This document shows positions 17,748 through 27,095 of a stretch of 64,000 nucleotides of DNA, in pieces. Each line of letters starts with the position of its first letter. Position 1 is the first letter of the stretch. The DNA is from Bacillaceae bacterium (GTDB taxonomy: Bacteria; Bacillota; Bacilli; Bacillales; Alkalibacillaceae). The position numbers and the translations under genes are program-made. The stretch covers positions 1 to 64,000 of the forward strand of contig JACDOD010000010.1 of NCBI GenBank assembly GCA_017656265.1. The letters are read 5' to 3'. The notes beneath the pieces were generated by a model. It did not search any database, was not told where the DNA came from, and worked only from the letters and a program-made list of their open reading frames with translations.

Positions 17748-17822
17748 TATGACACACCTTCAGGAACCATTAATATTCTGAAACTTCGTAAGATCTTCAC
17801 TTGATTTGTTCTAGATCAGGAC

Positions 17823-18731
17823 TTACTCCATCCGTTTAAATTCACGAAGTACCTTTAAATTATTCAGGGTTAGGACTCCTTTCCATTCCTCCCTTGCTTC
17901 TGGCCAGTCTTCTTCATAATTCCCGAACCAGCTCCAGTTCGGTGCCCAGCTTCCGTCTTCTGTTTGTTTAGTTATTAAGTAATCGAGGGTTTTTTCAATG
18001 AGTGGGGAATCCACTGCATCCATATACGGAGATTCTGGTGAATCTATAAACGTCAGAGGTGAGGCACTGTACTCCTCCCACTCCTTTTCACTTCTTCCGA
18101 TGACCTGTGAAATCGATCGCCTCAGCTTTTCATAAACCTTTTCTTTTTCGGGGCTACGCAGGCGGCTAGCCATTCGGTCAAAACAAAGAATTTCATGCAT
18201 TTCTATCTCATCAGGATAAGATAGTAAAGTATCCATGGCACGCTCTGTCAAATTATCCAGAAAGTCGCCGGACACCAGTTCCCCATATTCGTGAAGATAG
18301 CCGACAATCTCTGCAGTGGGATTTCCCCAATCGCCTTCACCTTTTTCATCAGAAACATGCCACCAGGGCGCATGGGGATAATCATTTACCTTTTCTGGGA
18401 CGGCTATCCAGCGTCCCTTTTGTTCATCATACGTATTTAAAAAATATCGGATACCCTTTTGCACCATTGGATGACGGGCATCCAGACTAACCCTGGACAT
18501 CATCTGAAAAGCAATTGTCGTGGCCAGGGGAGATGAATCTGGCAGTCTGAAATCAGGTTCCAGACCATGGCCAAATCCACCATCCTCGTTTTGAAATTTG
18601 AGTAATTCCTCCAAAACCTTCTCCCGGCTGCCATTTTCAAATTCATAAGCATACAGCGCGGCTTCCAGCGGTCGCGCCTGATGGACCATATACTCCCGTG
18701 CTTTTTGGGCTAGCACTTTTGTCAGTTTCAT
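17823..18731 (-). CDS. Terpenoid-cyclase-fold (prenyltransferase/squalene-oxidase repeat) protein
   Basis: 302 residues with alpha/alpha-toroid repeats of the QW type: FQNEDGGFGHGLEPDF near residue 46 and KQTEDGSWAPNWSWFG near 255. It is much shorter than squalene-hopene cyclases (about 630) and lacks the DXDD acid motif, so catalysis is not supported. Similar uncharacterised proteins occur in many Bacilli. The RBS is AAAGGAG. Confidence 0.75.
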   Translation of the reverse strand: MKLTKVLAQKAREYMVHQARPLEAALYAYEFENGSREKVLEELLKFQNEDGGFGHGLEPDFRLPDSSPLATTIAFQMMSRVSLDARHPMVQKGIRYFLNTYDEQKGRWIAVPEKVNDYPHAPWWHVSDEKGEGDWGNPTAEIVGYLHEYGELVSGDFLDNLTERAMDTLLSYPDEIEMHEILCFDRMASRLRSPEKEKVYEKLRRSISQVIGRSEKEWEEYSASPLTFIDSPESPYMDAVDSPLIEKTLDYLITKQTEDGSWAPNWSWFGNYEEDWPEAREEWKGVLTLNNLKVLREFKRME

Positions 18732-18844
18732 TGATCTACTCCTTTGCCAACTAGATTTCTTTGATATTTCCTTTCAAACCTGGGCAAGCTTCTCCATATC
18801 CCATGATGTGGTCGAAATATTAGCATTTACTATCTTTAACCAAT

Positions 18845-18890
18845 ACATACTCCCACCACCTACGCTAAGAGGAGGGGTCTTCTCGGTTAA
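18845..18890. repeat. IS200/IS605-type end-like hairpin (copy B)
   Basis: ACATACTCCCACCACCTACG, then CTAAGAGGAGGGGTCTTCTC: the same stem-loop pattern as copies at 13812 and 36296. It lies directly after the end of the Lrp-type gene. Confidence 0.45.
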
Positions 18891-18899
18891 CCCCTTCTA

Positions 18900-19331
18900 T
18901 TAAAATCTTACCTCTGTTTCAACACTGGAAAACACAACATGGGTGACTGTTTCCGCAATGGTTGACACACTGTCAATAAATTCTTCTATTTCAGACAGTG
19001 TCTCAAAGTGCATTTTTAAGATAAAGCACGCATTTCCTGCAATCCGGTGACAAAACTCCACATTGTTCATTTGTTGGATTCGCCGTCGAAAAAGCTTATG
19101 TTCTCCGTTCTTGATCGTGGCTTCCACAATACAGCTCACCGGAAAACCCGCTTTTTCGTAATCAATATCCAGGGTGTAGCCTCTGATAATTCCAAATGAC
19201 TCCATCTGTTTTACCCGCTCCCGGACCGCCGGAGATGATAAATTTACTTGCTTCCCCAGTTCTCTCATAGAAATGCGGCTATTTTGGTTTAGCTCATTCA
19301 AAATTCGCTTATCTACTTCATCGATTTTCAT
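18900..19331 (-). CDS. Lrp/AsnC family transcriptional regulator
   Basis: 143 residues: N-terminal HTH (DEVDKRILNELNQNSRISMR, then SSPAVRERVKQME) and a C-terminal RAM/ACT-like domain (GNACFILKMHFETLSEIEEF). It is divergent from the AhpD-like/isochorismatase operon across about 120 bp, so it may control that operon; such divergent pairing is common for Lrp-type regulators. The effector is unknown. Confidence 0.88.
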   Translation of the reverse strand: MKIDEVDKRILNELNQNSRISMRELGKQVNLSSPAVRERVKQMESFGIIRGYTLDIDYEKAGFPVSCIVEATIKNGEHKLFRRRIQQMNNVEFCHRIAGNACFILKMHFETLSEIEEFIDSVSTIAETVTHVVFSSVETEVRF

Positions 19332-19450
19332 TTATAAAGTATTCCCCTTGAATTTATTTTTTCTTTTTAAATATTTCTCCATATTACTTTAAATCTCCTA
19401 TGTCCATACAAACATTTATTTTCTATTATATTCACAAAGGAGTGAAACAT

Positions 19451-19885
19451 ATGGCAAGAATAAACGATTCTAAATTAGGAAATACACCATTTCAGCGGCT
19501 GCTGGGTCATAATGAGCACATTATGAATGCCTGGAATCATCTGGGCGAGATCCTGGGTGACAGTGGCATACTCTCTGCCGAATTAAAGGAGCAGGTAAGA
19601 AGAACACTGGCACAAAAAAATGGATGTGAATACTGTCAGGCGAAAGGAAAGCCAGACCCAGAAACCTTTGATGAAAAAACATCTCTTGCTGTAGGGTTTG
19701 CTGAAGCCTTCTTAACATATAGAGGCAACATGCCTGAATCCCTGTTTGAAGTTTTAAAACAGGAGTGGAGCGATCAGGAAATCAGTGAATTATGTGCATT
19801 TATCTGCTTTACGACCGCTTCCCAATATTTCGGTGCTTTAATGGGCCTGCAGCCGGAAAAAGATTCAGAGGGGGTTATAGAATGA
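19451..19885 (+). CDS. Carboxymuconolactone decarboxylase/AhpD-like protein
   Basis: A 144-residue all-helical AhpD-like protein with the redox pair in GCEYCQAKG near residue 58. Family members are alkylhydroperoxidases or decarboxylases. ATG at 19451 follows AAAGGAGTG; the frame is open 17 codons earlier without an RBS. The stop overlaps the ATG of the isochorismatase gene (ATGA), so the two are co-translated. The Lrp regulator lies divergently upstream. Confidence 0.8.
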   Translation: MARINDSKLGNTPFQRLLGHNEHIMNAWNHLGEILGDSGILSAELKEQVRRTLAQKNGCEYCQAKGKPDPETFDEKTSLAVGFAEAFLTYRGNMPESLFEVLKQEWSDQEISELCAFICFTTASQYFGALMGLQPEKDSEGVIE

Positions 19886-20439
19886 TCAATGAAAAAACCG
19901 CACTGATCATCATTGATGTCCAAAAAGCGTTTGAGCATCCTAAATGGGGAAAGCGAAATAACCCGGATGCAGAGAATAATATAGGGAAACTGCTGAGTGT
20001 CTGGAGGCGGAAAGGGTGGCAGGTGATTCATGTTCAACATACCTCTGACCACCCGGATTCGCTTTTCTATCCTGCAAATGAGGGATTTCAAATCAAAGAT
20101 GAAGGAAAACCTCTGAAAGAAGAACCGGTGTTTGTCAAAAAAGCTAACAGTGCTTTTATCGGGACGAATTTAAAAGACTTTTTAGAAGACCGGAGCATCA
20201 CCACAACTGTCATTACAGGACTGACTACTCCACATTGTGTGTCTACTACAACCAGAATGAGCGCGAATTATGGGTTTAACACCTTTTTGGTCTCAGATGC
20301 CACAGCAGCATTTGGGCTTAGGGACCAGAGTGGCGAATATTATGATGCCGAAACCATTCACCGACTTTCTCTGGCCACGTTATATGATGAATTTGCCAGG
20401 ATTTTAACGACAAAACAGCTGCTTGATAAACTTGCATAA
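19882..20439 (+). CDS. Isochorismatase-family cysteine hydrolase
   Basis: 185 residues. The triad is recognisable: Asp in ALIIIDVQKAF (residue 11), Lys in FVKKANSAF (~84), and Cys in GLTTPHCVSTT (~118). Family members hydrolyse amides such as nicotinamide, ureidoacrylate or N-carbamoylsarcosine. The start is coupled to the AhpD-like gene by a 4-nt overlap with GAGGGGG just upstream. A stem (20516-20542) without a T-run follows. The substrate cannot be read from sequence. Confidence 0.87.
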   Translation: MINEKTALIIIDVQKAFEHPKWGKRNNPDAENNIGKLLSVWRRKGWQVIHVQHTSDHPDSLFYPANEGFQIKDEGKPLKEEPVFVKKANSAFIGTNLKDFLEDRSITTTVITGLTTPHCVSTTTRMSANYGFNTFLVSDATAAFGLRDQSGEYYDAETIHRLSLATLYDEFARILTTKQLLDKLA

Positions 20440-20624
20440 ATAGAATTTCTTTGAGCCTCCTTTCCACCAATACATCCCATTAATTTATTCACTGATGGAA
20501 TTTTTCATCCGCAAAGGGAAGTCTAAAAATGCGGGACTTCCCCCATATATTTGAACAGTTTTATCATCTATAATGTTCTGGCAAAAACGTAATAGATGTT
20601 TTTGGTTGAAAGGAGGCCATTTCA

Positions 20625-21148
20625 ATGGAAAGAGAATCACGACTTGAGTTTTTCCCTATATCGTTTTTTGCAACGGTAATGGGGCTGTCAGGATTAACAA
20701 CCGCCTGGCAAAGAGCAAAAAACCATCTTTCAGCTGCCGTTTTCTGTCAGTCCTATGATGCTGGGGACAACGATTCTTGTATTTATCATTTTATTGTTGA
20801 CTTATGCCATGAAAATTTTCAGATATACCAGGGCTGTTCAGGCGGAATTGCGCCATCCCGTGAAACTGAGCTTTTTCCCTACGACTTCCATTAGTTTTAT
20901 TTTAATCGGGATTGGCACCCTGCCTATTTCAGCAGAGAGTTCGGAGATATTGTGGGGATTAGGAGCCGCTATTCACCTGGCTTTTACGTTGTATGTCATG
21001 AATGTATGGATTAATCAGCAGCACTTTCAAATTAAGCATATGAATCGGAATCTTTCTCCTGATTGTCCTGTCCATCGTTTTAATCATGCTGATCATCCGA
21101 ACAATCATCAGCATGAAACAAAAAGGAATATGCATAAATGAGGATTAA
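20625..21148 (+). pseudogene. TehA/SLAC1-type anion transporter remnant
   Basis: The N-terminus EFFPISFFATVMGLSGLTTA is the start of a TehA/TDT-family transporter. An extra A in an A6 run (near 20712) shifts the frame. The next frame resumes as LPFSVSPMMLGTTILVF and runs to QQHFQIKHMN (about 21045), after which roughly half of the protein is missing. A third frame then gives the family's C-terminal helix (LLIVLSIVLIMLIIRTI) and ends at 21148. The RBS AAAGGAGG is intact. Frameshift plus internal deletion make function unlikely. Confidence 0.75.
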
Positions 21149-21205
21149 ATTGCAGATTAGGGATTTTTAACAGGGAAAATCCATTGATTCATTAATTGTT
21201 TAAAC

Positions 21206-21786
21206 AGAGGCTGGGACAAAATGGTGTGCAAATAAAAATGAAATATCCGAACTCCATTCCATTGTAATGGTCACATGAATGAGTTCGGATATTTTTTTAC
21301 TTTCGTTAATATGTTTTCCTTTCTGCGGGCACAGCCTAAGACTTCTAAGACAGCTCATCCTGCTGTCTCTGGGAGTTTCGGCTCGTGCTGTTTCTACGAC
21401 GCACAGGACGTGCTAGTGTCGATGTTGGCCACAGGACATGGCTGTTTTTAGTCGATCTGGAGTCTCGCATGTAAACTGCGCAAATTTTCCTTTTGCCGGC
21501 TTGTTTGCTCACCGTTCATTTCTTTATGTCTCTGGCTTTGGTGTTTTTTATTCAGATGTTGTTTTTTATCAGATATAAATAAATCATCTGGATGTCTTTT
21601 TTTTCAACTTTTTGATTTCAAAAAGGTTTTACTGACATGAGAATAATAAGCATAACAGCGAAAGAGTGAAGAATAAAGTTGTATGGACAAAGACTTTCGT
21701 TAATTTGTCTGTAGGATGAAGGAAGTTTTTTTCCTGGAGACTTTCCAGAATATGTCCAATTTGTTCCATTCGCTTTGGAAAACTTT
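21206..21786. repeat. MITE-like repeat region beginning with GGCTGGGACAAAA
   Basis: 21206-21300 contains GGCTGGGACAAAA, then ATATCCGAACTC and its inverted partner GAGTTCGGATAT before a T-run. The same order recurs at 48949-49026. The following ~300 bp (CTGCGGGCACAGCC, GTTTCGGCTCGTGCTG, GACGTGCTAGTGTCGATG) resembles dispersed intergenic repeat sequence of Bacillaceae. No gene is seen up to 21786. Confidence 0.5.
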
Positions 21787-23199
21787 TTATACACGTTTTC
21801 TGATTTGAAAGTTGTCTTCAAGCAATGTCCAGTTTTGTGGAAATGGATAGCCAAGAACCCAGTAGCTGATTCCCCTCAGACCATACTCTTTGACCAGATC
21901 AAATTTAGCCTGTGCACTTCTTGCATCCTCAAACCAGACTTCATGGGTGCGGCCCTGTTCATCTACGTAACGATAGAATGGTGACTGAGCAACCGGATCG
22001 TATTGGATGGCTGCACCGTATTGAACGGCACGCCGAACGGCTTCCTGCATATCAAAGGTTTCTGCTTCCTGCCCCTGTACATGTGGGATCAGCCAGTCAC
22101 GGGCATAAAGCTGAAAACCCATGAAAATTTTATTGGCTGGCATAACGGATACAGCATAATCAATCACCCGGCGGATTTGATCAAGGGGAGAAATGGCACG
22201 AGGCGGACCTAATCGGTATCCCCATTCATACGTCATCAAAATGACAAAATCAGCAATGCGGCCATGTGCAGCATAATCGTGTGCTTCATATAGGAGGCCA
22301 GGCTGGTCTGATCTGGTCTTTGGAGCCAGTGCAGTGGAAACAAAATAGCCTTCCGGATGGAGACGGTCAACTGCTCGCTGCAAAAATTGATTGTACCGCT
22401 CGCGATCCTGAGGATATACATTTTCAAAATCAATATTCAGACCAAGATAGCCCTTTTCCCGCATGGTATTGATAATATTTGTGAGCAGACGTTCCTGGAG
22501 TTCGGGACTTGCCAGTATGGTACTGGCCAGCCGGGATCCGGGATCTCTGTAAGTAAAGTTGGTAATGGACATCATGGGAGCTACCCGTTCATTGTAGGAG
22601 GCCTGAATAATTGGATTATCATTAATGCGGGATAAGCCCCCGTCTTCTTGTATAATATAGGCAAAAGGAGATGAATAGGTTAAGTACCTTCCCCTTTGCC
22701 TTATGATTTGCGCACCCTCTTCCCCCATATTGATAAGATAGCCATTGACATCGATAACAGGCTTCGGGAAAGGAATGATCAGTTGAGTTCCTGGATAAAT
22801 CAAGGCTGGATCTTGAATCTGATTGGCGTTCATGAGGGACTTAAGCGTTGTTCCATAGCGCTGGGCGATCTGCCACAACGTTTCTCCGGGCTGAACCTCA
22901 TGGATTCGGGGAGGGATGAACAGTGCGGTCCCCGGATAAATGAGGGATGGGTCCGTGATCTGGTTTGCTTGAACGATGGTATTTACGGTTACGCCATATT
23001 GCTGAGCGATTTGCCAGATGCTTTCCCCTGGGCGGACAATATGCTGGCGGGCGGGTGTTGGAATGACAAGGGATTGACCTACCACTAATTGATTGGGGTT
23101 GGGAAGTTCATTTATTCGAGCAATTTGTGAGGCCGTAACACCATAACGATTGGCTAGTGCCCATAGTGTTTCCCCACTCTGGACTACATGGATAATCAT
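21787..23199 (-). CDS. Spore-cortex N-acetylglucosaminidase, YaaH/SleL type
   Basis: 470 residues: three LysM domains (about 2-47, 51-97 and 99-144, each starting near HxVxxGExxWxxA) followed by a GH18 catalytic domain (about 150-460). The GH18 motif is GLNIDFENV near residue 255, with the catalytic Glu in DFEN. YaaH/SleL proteins trim cortex peptidoglycan during spore germination and are deposited in the coat. B. subtilis YaaH has two LysM domains; this one has three. The RBS is AGGAGGTG. A sporulation (SigE) promoter is expected but I did not identify one. Confidence 0.9.
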   Translation of the reverse strand: MIIHVVQSGETLWALANRYGVTASQIARINELPNPNQLVVGQSLVIPTPARQHIVRPGESIWQIAQQYGVTVNTIVQANQITDPSLIYPGTALFIPPRIHEVQPGETLWQIAQRYGTTLKSLMNANQIQDPALIYPGTQLIIPFPKPVIDVNGYLINMGEEGAQIIRQRGRYLTYSSPFAYIIQEDGGLSRINDNPIIQASYNERVAPMMSITNFTYRDPGSRLASTILASPELQERLLTNIINTMREKGYLGLNIDFENVYPQDRERYNQFLQRAVDRLHPEGYFVSTALAPKTRSDQPGLLYEAHDYAAHGRIADFVILMTYEWGYRLGPPRAISPLDQIRRVIDYAVSVMPANKIFMGFQLYARDWLIPHVQGQEAETFDMQEAVRRAVQYGAAIQYDPVAQSPFYRYVDEQGRTHEVWFEDARSAQAKFDLVKEYGLRGISYWVLGYPFPQNWTLLEDNFQIRKRV

Positions 23200-23279
23200 A
23201 ATTGCACCTCCTGACTCACCTCGATAATACTAATGTATTCATGAAGATTGTCCGAATATGAACGGGGAAATCAATGGAT

Positions 23280-23390
23280 GTGCCTGTCACTTGTCGAATG
23301 CTATATTGCGATTAAAAAGCCGCATCTCCTTCCGAAAACACGGAAGTGATGCGGCTTTTCCGTAAAGATTTTTCGACAAGTGACAGGCAC
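23280..23390. repeat. Nested inverted repeats: GTGACAGGCAC arms around a terminator stem
   Basis: The outer arms are a perfect 18-bp inverted repeat (GTGCCTGTCACTTGTCGA, 23280-23297, and its complement, 23373-23390). Inside is an AAAAAGCCGCATC / GATGCGGCTTTT hairpin (23314-23359) that looks like a bidirectional terminator with a smaller stem on top. It begins about 80 bp upstream of the YaaH gene and ends just past the 3' end of the DAO-family gene, whose transcript it should terminate. The outer element is shared with 8365 and 10870. Confidence 0.7.
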
Positions 23391-23397
23391 CATTTAT

Positions 23398-24516
23398 TTA
23401 TTCAAAAGCCTGGGCTATATCATAATCGGAAGGATCGAGCTCGGTTTCCAGCCTTAGTGCCATTCTTGCAATCTCCAGTCCTAAAAAAGGCCCGGCTGTT
23501 AATCCAGTTGAACCAAGTCCGTTGGCTACCAGCAAATTTTTATATTTCGGGGCATAGCCGAAAACCGGCAAGTAGCCTGGCGTATGGGGACGGAATCCCA
23601 CTCTCGTCTCCAGTAATGTGCTCTCCGTCAGTCCCGGTGCTACCGCCAGAGTTTTTCCTAAAATCTCTCCCACTCCTCCTGCGGTCGGACGCAGGTCAAA
23701 CCCTTTGTCATCCTCGTGGGTCGTGCCAGCTATAATCCGCCCATCCTCAAATGGCAATAAATAATAATGCTGCGGCGGAATGACTACTGGCCAGTCATCC
23801 GTATCGGCATCAACCAATTTCAAATGCAAAATTTGTGCTTTCTGGGGGTAAACTAAAAACTTAAGTCCAACCTGCTCAAGGATTTCAGCCCCCCACGCTC
23901 CGGCTGTCACAATGACCTGGTCCCCTTCAATCATTTGGCTATCAACTTTCACCCCGAGAATCTTTTCACCTTCTGCAATCAGTTCTGCTTTGCCTGAAAT
24001 AAATTTGGCGCCTTTTCTTTTCGCTGACCTTAAAATAGCATCCCTCAGCGCCTGCCCATTGACACGGGCAGCTCCCGTGATATGCAGGGACATGTAATCT
24101 CCTTCAGCCAGGGGAGGGAACATTTCTTTTGTTTCCGCTCTGGATAGGCAGGTAATCTCCCCTATCTCAGGGGCAGTCTCTTTTCGTGACCGGACCAGTT
24201 CTTCTAACGATCTCACCCGTTCCTCATCGGTATGCAAACGGATCGCACCAACTTTTTTATATCCGGTATCCTCTTCTCCTTCAGATTCCAGCGCTTCAAT
24301 TAATTCTGGATAATATCTCGCCCCACTTGTGGCGAGACGGTACCATGCCTTATTCCGGCGTCTGGAAAGCCATGGACAGATCATCCCTGCTGCTGCTTCC
24401 GTGGCCTGACCAGGGTCATTTCGGTCCACGATGGTCACGTCTGCTCCTTCTTTTGTCAAATGATAAGCGGTGGCTGCTCCTAATATTCCTGCTCCTACTA
24501 CGATTATGCGACTCAT
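23398..24516 (-). CDS. FAD-dependent oxidoreductase, DAO (glycine oxidase/D-amino-acid) family
   Basis: About 372 residues. The FAD-binding GXGXXG-type motif is IIVVGAGILGAATAYHL at residue 4, followed by the acidic end VTIVDR and the DAO-type segment EAAAGMICPW. The C-terminal RVGFRPHTPGYLPVFG and LVANGLGSTGLTAGP are typical of glycine oxidase/DadA-like enzymes. ATG at 24516 follows AAAAGGTG. It is not beside thi genes, so a ThiO role is not supported; an amine or amino-acid substrate is likely. Confidence 0.87.
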   Translation of the reverse strand: MSRIIVVGAGILGAATAYHLTKEGADVTIVDRNDPGQATEAAAGMICPWLSRRRNKAWYRLATSGARYYPELIEALESEGEEDTGYKKVGAIRLHTDEERVRSLEELVRSRKETAPEIGEITCLSRAETKEMFPPLAEGDYMSLHITGAARVNGQALRDAILRSAKRKGAKFISGKAELIAEGEKILGVKVDSQMIEGDQVIVTAGAWGAEILEQVGLKFLVYPQKAQILHLKLVDADTDDWPVVIPPQHYYLLPFEDGRIIAGTTHEDDKGFDLRPTAGGVGEILGKTLAVAPGLTESTLLETRVGFRPHTPGYLPVFGYAPKYKNLLVANGLGSTGLTAGPFLGLEIARMALRLETELDPSDYDIAQAFE

Positions 24517-24591
24517 TGAACACACCTTTTCCTCTTTATATTATCTATGGTTATTGTACAGGACTTCCTCCCCCTATTTAAAGGGTGATAT

Positions 24592-25233
24592 TCATTCCCA
24601 CTCTGCCATTGCTTTTTCCCTGGCTCTCATCCATTTCCGGTAAATAAAAAATATCAGTGCAATAAATAAAAGATACGCCACAACCCCCAGCATAAAGAAT
24701 TTCAAAGATTGAACGAGCTGATGACCGCTGAACGCGAGAAAAAACATTCCTGGAATGGTCCCTAGACCAGTCGCCAATATAAATGCCCAGAAAGACATTC
24801 GGCTTAAGCCCGAATAAACATTTACCACTGGAGGAGGAAAAAAGGTAAGCATTCGTGCTAAAAGCACAGCAAAAAAAGAATTTTGTTCAAACATTTGATT
24901 AAATTCATGAAGCTTTTTATACGCTGCTGACTTTTGATGAAATGCTTCTTGAAAACCAAGTCGGGCCAGCAAAAAGAACATAGCTGCAGCAGTGATCCCT
25001 CCAAACCAGTTGATCAGCATCCCTACTACAATGCCAAATTTGATGCCCATAACTCCCGCAAACATTGTAAAGGGTACAACGGGAAAAACGGATAGAAAGG
25101 CGGATAGGAAGAGCATCAGCGGTATCTCGGCCGATGAGGTTTCATAAATCCAGTCGATGACCAGCTCTTTATGCTGAAGTCCTGTATAGATCAGTACACC
25201 GTAAATGACTAATAAAAATAGCCACTTTCCCAT
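24592..25233 (-). CDS. TVP38/TMEM64 (DedA-like) membrane protein
   Basis: 213 residues with five or six hydrophobic segments. It carries the SNARE-associated/VTT-domain pattern: FPVVPFTMFAGVMGIKFG near 50 and ARMLTFFPPPVVNVYSGLS near 126, with the conserved FLLARLGF between. VTT-domain proteins are implicated in lipid scrambling or transport. It lies 75 bp downstream of nothing obvious and upstream of the DAO gene on the same strand, so co-transcription is possible. Confidence 0.82.
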   Translation of the reverse strand: MGKWLFLLVIYGVLIYTGLQHKELVIDWIYETSSAEIPLMLFLSAFLSVFPVVPFTMFAGVMGIKFGIVVGMLINWFGGITAAAMFFLLARLGFQEAFHQKSAAYKKLHEFNQMFEQNSFFAVLLARMLTFFPPPVVNVYSGLSRMSFWAFILATGLGTIPGMFFLAFSGHQLVQSLKFFMLGVVAYLLFIALIFFIYRKWMRAREKAMAEWE

Positions 25234-25460
25234 ACGTCACACACCTGTCACAGAGATATTAATTCGTTTTTATTATGAACAACTGATGAAAAAGCATGTT
25301 TGATTCATCTCCATCCGCTGCATCCTGATAGGAGTGTGTTGTGCCCCGACAAGGAATAAGCCAATCCCGATACTCAACTTCTGAATCAGATCAGAGGTGC
25401 ACCAATCCTGATATTAAGCCATACTGTAAATCTATGTCATAAAAGTGCCCGTAGATGAGA

Positions 25461-25487
25461 AAAATAAAAAAGCAGCAATCTGCTGCT
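25461..25487 (-). terminator. Terminator of the thioesterase gene
   Basis: The stem AGCAGCA / TGCTGCT with a 3-nt loop is followed on the minus strand by a T-rich tail (complement of AAAATAAAAA). Confidence 0.65.
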
Positions 25488-25541
25488 CTTCGAATTTTCA
25501 AGATTATTATTTTTCTTCTATAAAAAACGTGTTTATGATTA

Positions 25542-26030
25542 TCATTGGTCCTTCTTCACAAAATTCTCCGGCATGACAACTGCTACCACCTCACCTGTGG
25601 CACACAGCGTGTCATTCGCATAAACTTCCGTGTTGACTTTCCATTTTTTCGGATGAATCTCTTCCACTGTCCCGACTGCCCTCAGCGGCACATCCTGAGG
25701 TGTCGGCTTTAAAAAATTCACGTTTAATGAGGCGGTTACAAATCTTGGAGGCTCGGTGCCATCCCCTGGTTCATGTCCATTTGTCCTATGTAAAGCAAGA
25801 GCGGCAGATCCTGTGCCATGACAGTCAACCAGCGATGCAATCACTCCTCCGTATACGAAACCAGGAATCGCTGTATGTTCAGGCTCAGGTTTGTAAATAG
25901 TCACGGTACGGTCTCCATCCCAGCTTGTTTTAAAATGATGCCCTTTTTCATTCAATCGCCCGCAACCATAACAATAAGAAAAATCATCAGGATAGTAGTC
26001 CTGTATCCCTTTTTGCACTTGTTCTTCCAT
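25542..26030 (-). CDS. PaaI-type hotdog-fold thioesterase
   Basis: 162 residues of the 4HBT/PaaI class. The N-terminal SYCYGCGRLNEKGHHF (a CxxCG element) and the core GFVYGGVIASLVDCHGTGSA with the catalytic-site acidic residue are visible, then TASLNVNFLKPTP. ATG at 26030 follows GAGGGGG; the open frame extends 53 codons upstream with a non-protein-like AT-rich sequence. It probably hydrolyses an acyl-CoA; the chain is unknown. Confidence 0.85.
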   Translation of the reverse strand: MEEQVQKGIQDYYPDDFSYCYGCGRLNEKGHHFKTSWDGDRTVTIYKPEPEHTAIPGFVYGGVIASLVDCHGTGSAALALHRTNGHEPGDGTEPPRFVTASLNVNFLKPTPQDVPLRAVGTVEEIHPKKWKVNTEVYANDTLCATGEVVAVVMPENFVKKDQ

Positions 26031-26193
26031 TGTTCTCCCCCTCTTTTTTCTGAATATTATAACACATATATGGAATAAGATTTGTATATTTACACATAAA
26101 TCTATAACTCTCTGTCTGGACAAATTACGATTTTGGGTTTTTGTACATATTTTATATATGGAATTCAATTTTAGACAAAGGAGTGACATGATT

Positions 26194-26958
26194 ATGAACC
26201 CATATCAGTCTGAAATGGATCAACTGGCACGGAAAGCGATGAAGTATGAGTTGTTTGCAAAATTCTTTCAATATAGAGATCCGAATCTTCATATTTACTA
26301 CTACAAGAAACATCTGAAATGTGTAGAGAAGCTCATGAGCAGTCACCAGATATGGTCCCGGGACGAATCTTCACATAGAACATCAAGATTGAGGGTTTTA
26401 CATGCATCCCCAAATGCACCTGCAGTAGATGTATATGCAAATGGACAGCGAGTTTTGCAAAATTTGTCCTACAAACAGGTCAGTGACTATTTAACCATTC
26501 CTGCTGGAAACTACTTAATAGAAGTTTATCCAGCTGGACAGTATACCGGTAATCCAGTATTAAGACAGAGAATCAGTGTACAGCCGGGCCGAAGTTATAC
26601 AGCAGCTGCTGCCGGAAATGTAGAGAATCTAAAGCTGATTCCTGCGGTTGATAAGACACGTACAGCTTATGACACAGCTAACGCTCGCTTCTGGCACCTT
26701 TCACCGGATGCACCAGCTGTCGATATTGCTGTACAGGGCGGCGAAGTCATTTTTCCGAATGTCAGTTTTGAAGAAGTAACCAGTTATCTTGACTTAAGTC
26801 CAGGAACAGTAAACCTGGAGGTTCGGCTGGCAGGAACAAATACAACTGTATTAACTGTACCGAATGTAAATCTGCAGGGAGGAAATGCATACACGGCTGT
26901 TGCTGTGGGTTATGCTGAAGGAACACCTGAATTGGAAGCAATTTTCCTTTCTCCTTAA
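26194..26958 (+). CDS. DUF4397 protein with two repeats
   Basis: About 254 residues. After a 55-residue charged helical N-terminus come two DUF4397 domains: RVLHASPNAPAVDVYANG (~67) and FWHLSPDAPAVDIAVQGG (~168), each followed by a beta-rich Y-L-x-I/L-PAG/SPG segment. No signal peptide or anchor is visible, although DUF4397 proteins are often exported. ATG at 26194 lies 10 nt from AAAGGAG; an in-frame ATG two codons earlier is also possible. Function unknown; coat or surface location is plausible. Confidence 0.82.
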   Translation: MNPYQSEMDQLARKAMKYELFAKFFQYRDPNLHIYYYKKHLKCVEKLMSSHQIWSRDESSHRTSRLRVLHASPNAPAVDVYANGQRVLQNLSYKQVSDYLTIPAGNYLIEVYPAGQYTGNPVLRQRISVQPGRSYTAAAAGNVENLKLIPAVDKTRTAYDTANARFWHLSPDAPAVDIAVQGGEVIFPNVSFEEVTSYLDLSPGTVNLEVRLAGTNTTVLTVPNVNLQGGNAYTAVAVGYAEGTPELEAIFLSP

Positions 26959-27095
26959 GTGTGGTTGTTAACTATTCCCTTCGCCATCCCCCGAAAAAAA
27001 AACTAAGTTTAGGCGTTACACCCATCCCCCCTTAAACATAGACTAATATAGCAGCTAATTTGCGATACTGAAAAATAAAATCAGGGGTGTATAGA

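Noticed and set aside
17823-18731. Squalene-hopene cyclase
   Set aside because: Only half the usual length and no DXDD motif; only the toroid repeats are shared.
26990-27095. SigB or PerR control of dps
   Set aside because: I looked for GTTTAA-N12-14-GGGTAT and for a PerR box upstream of dps; neither fits.
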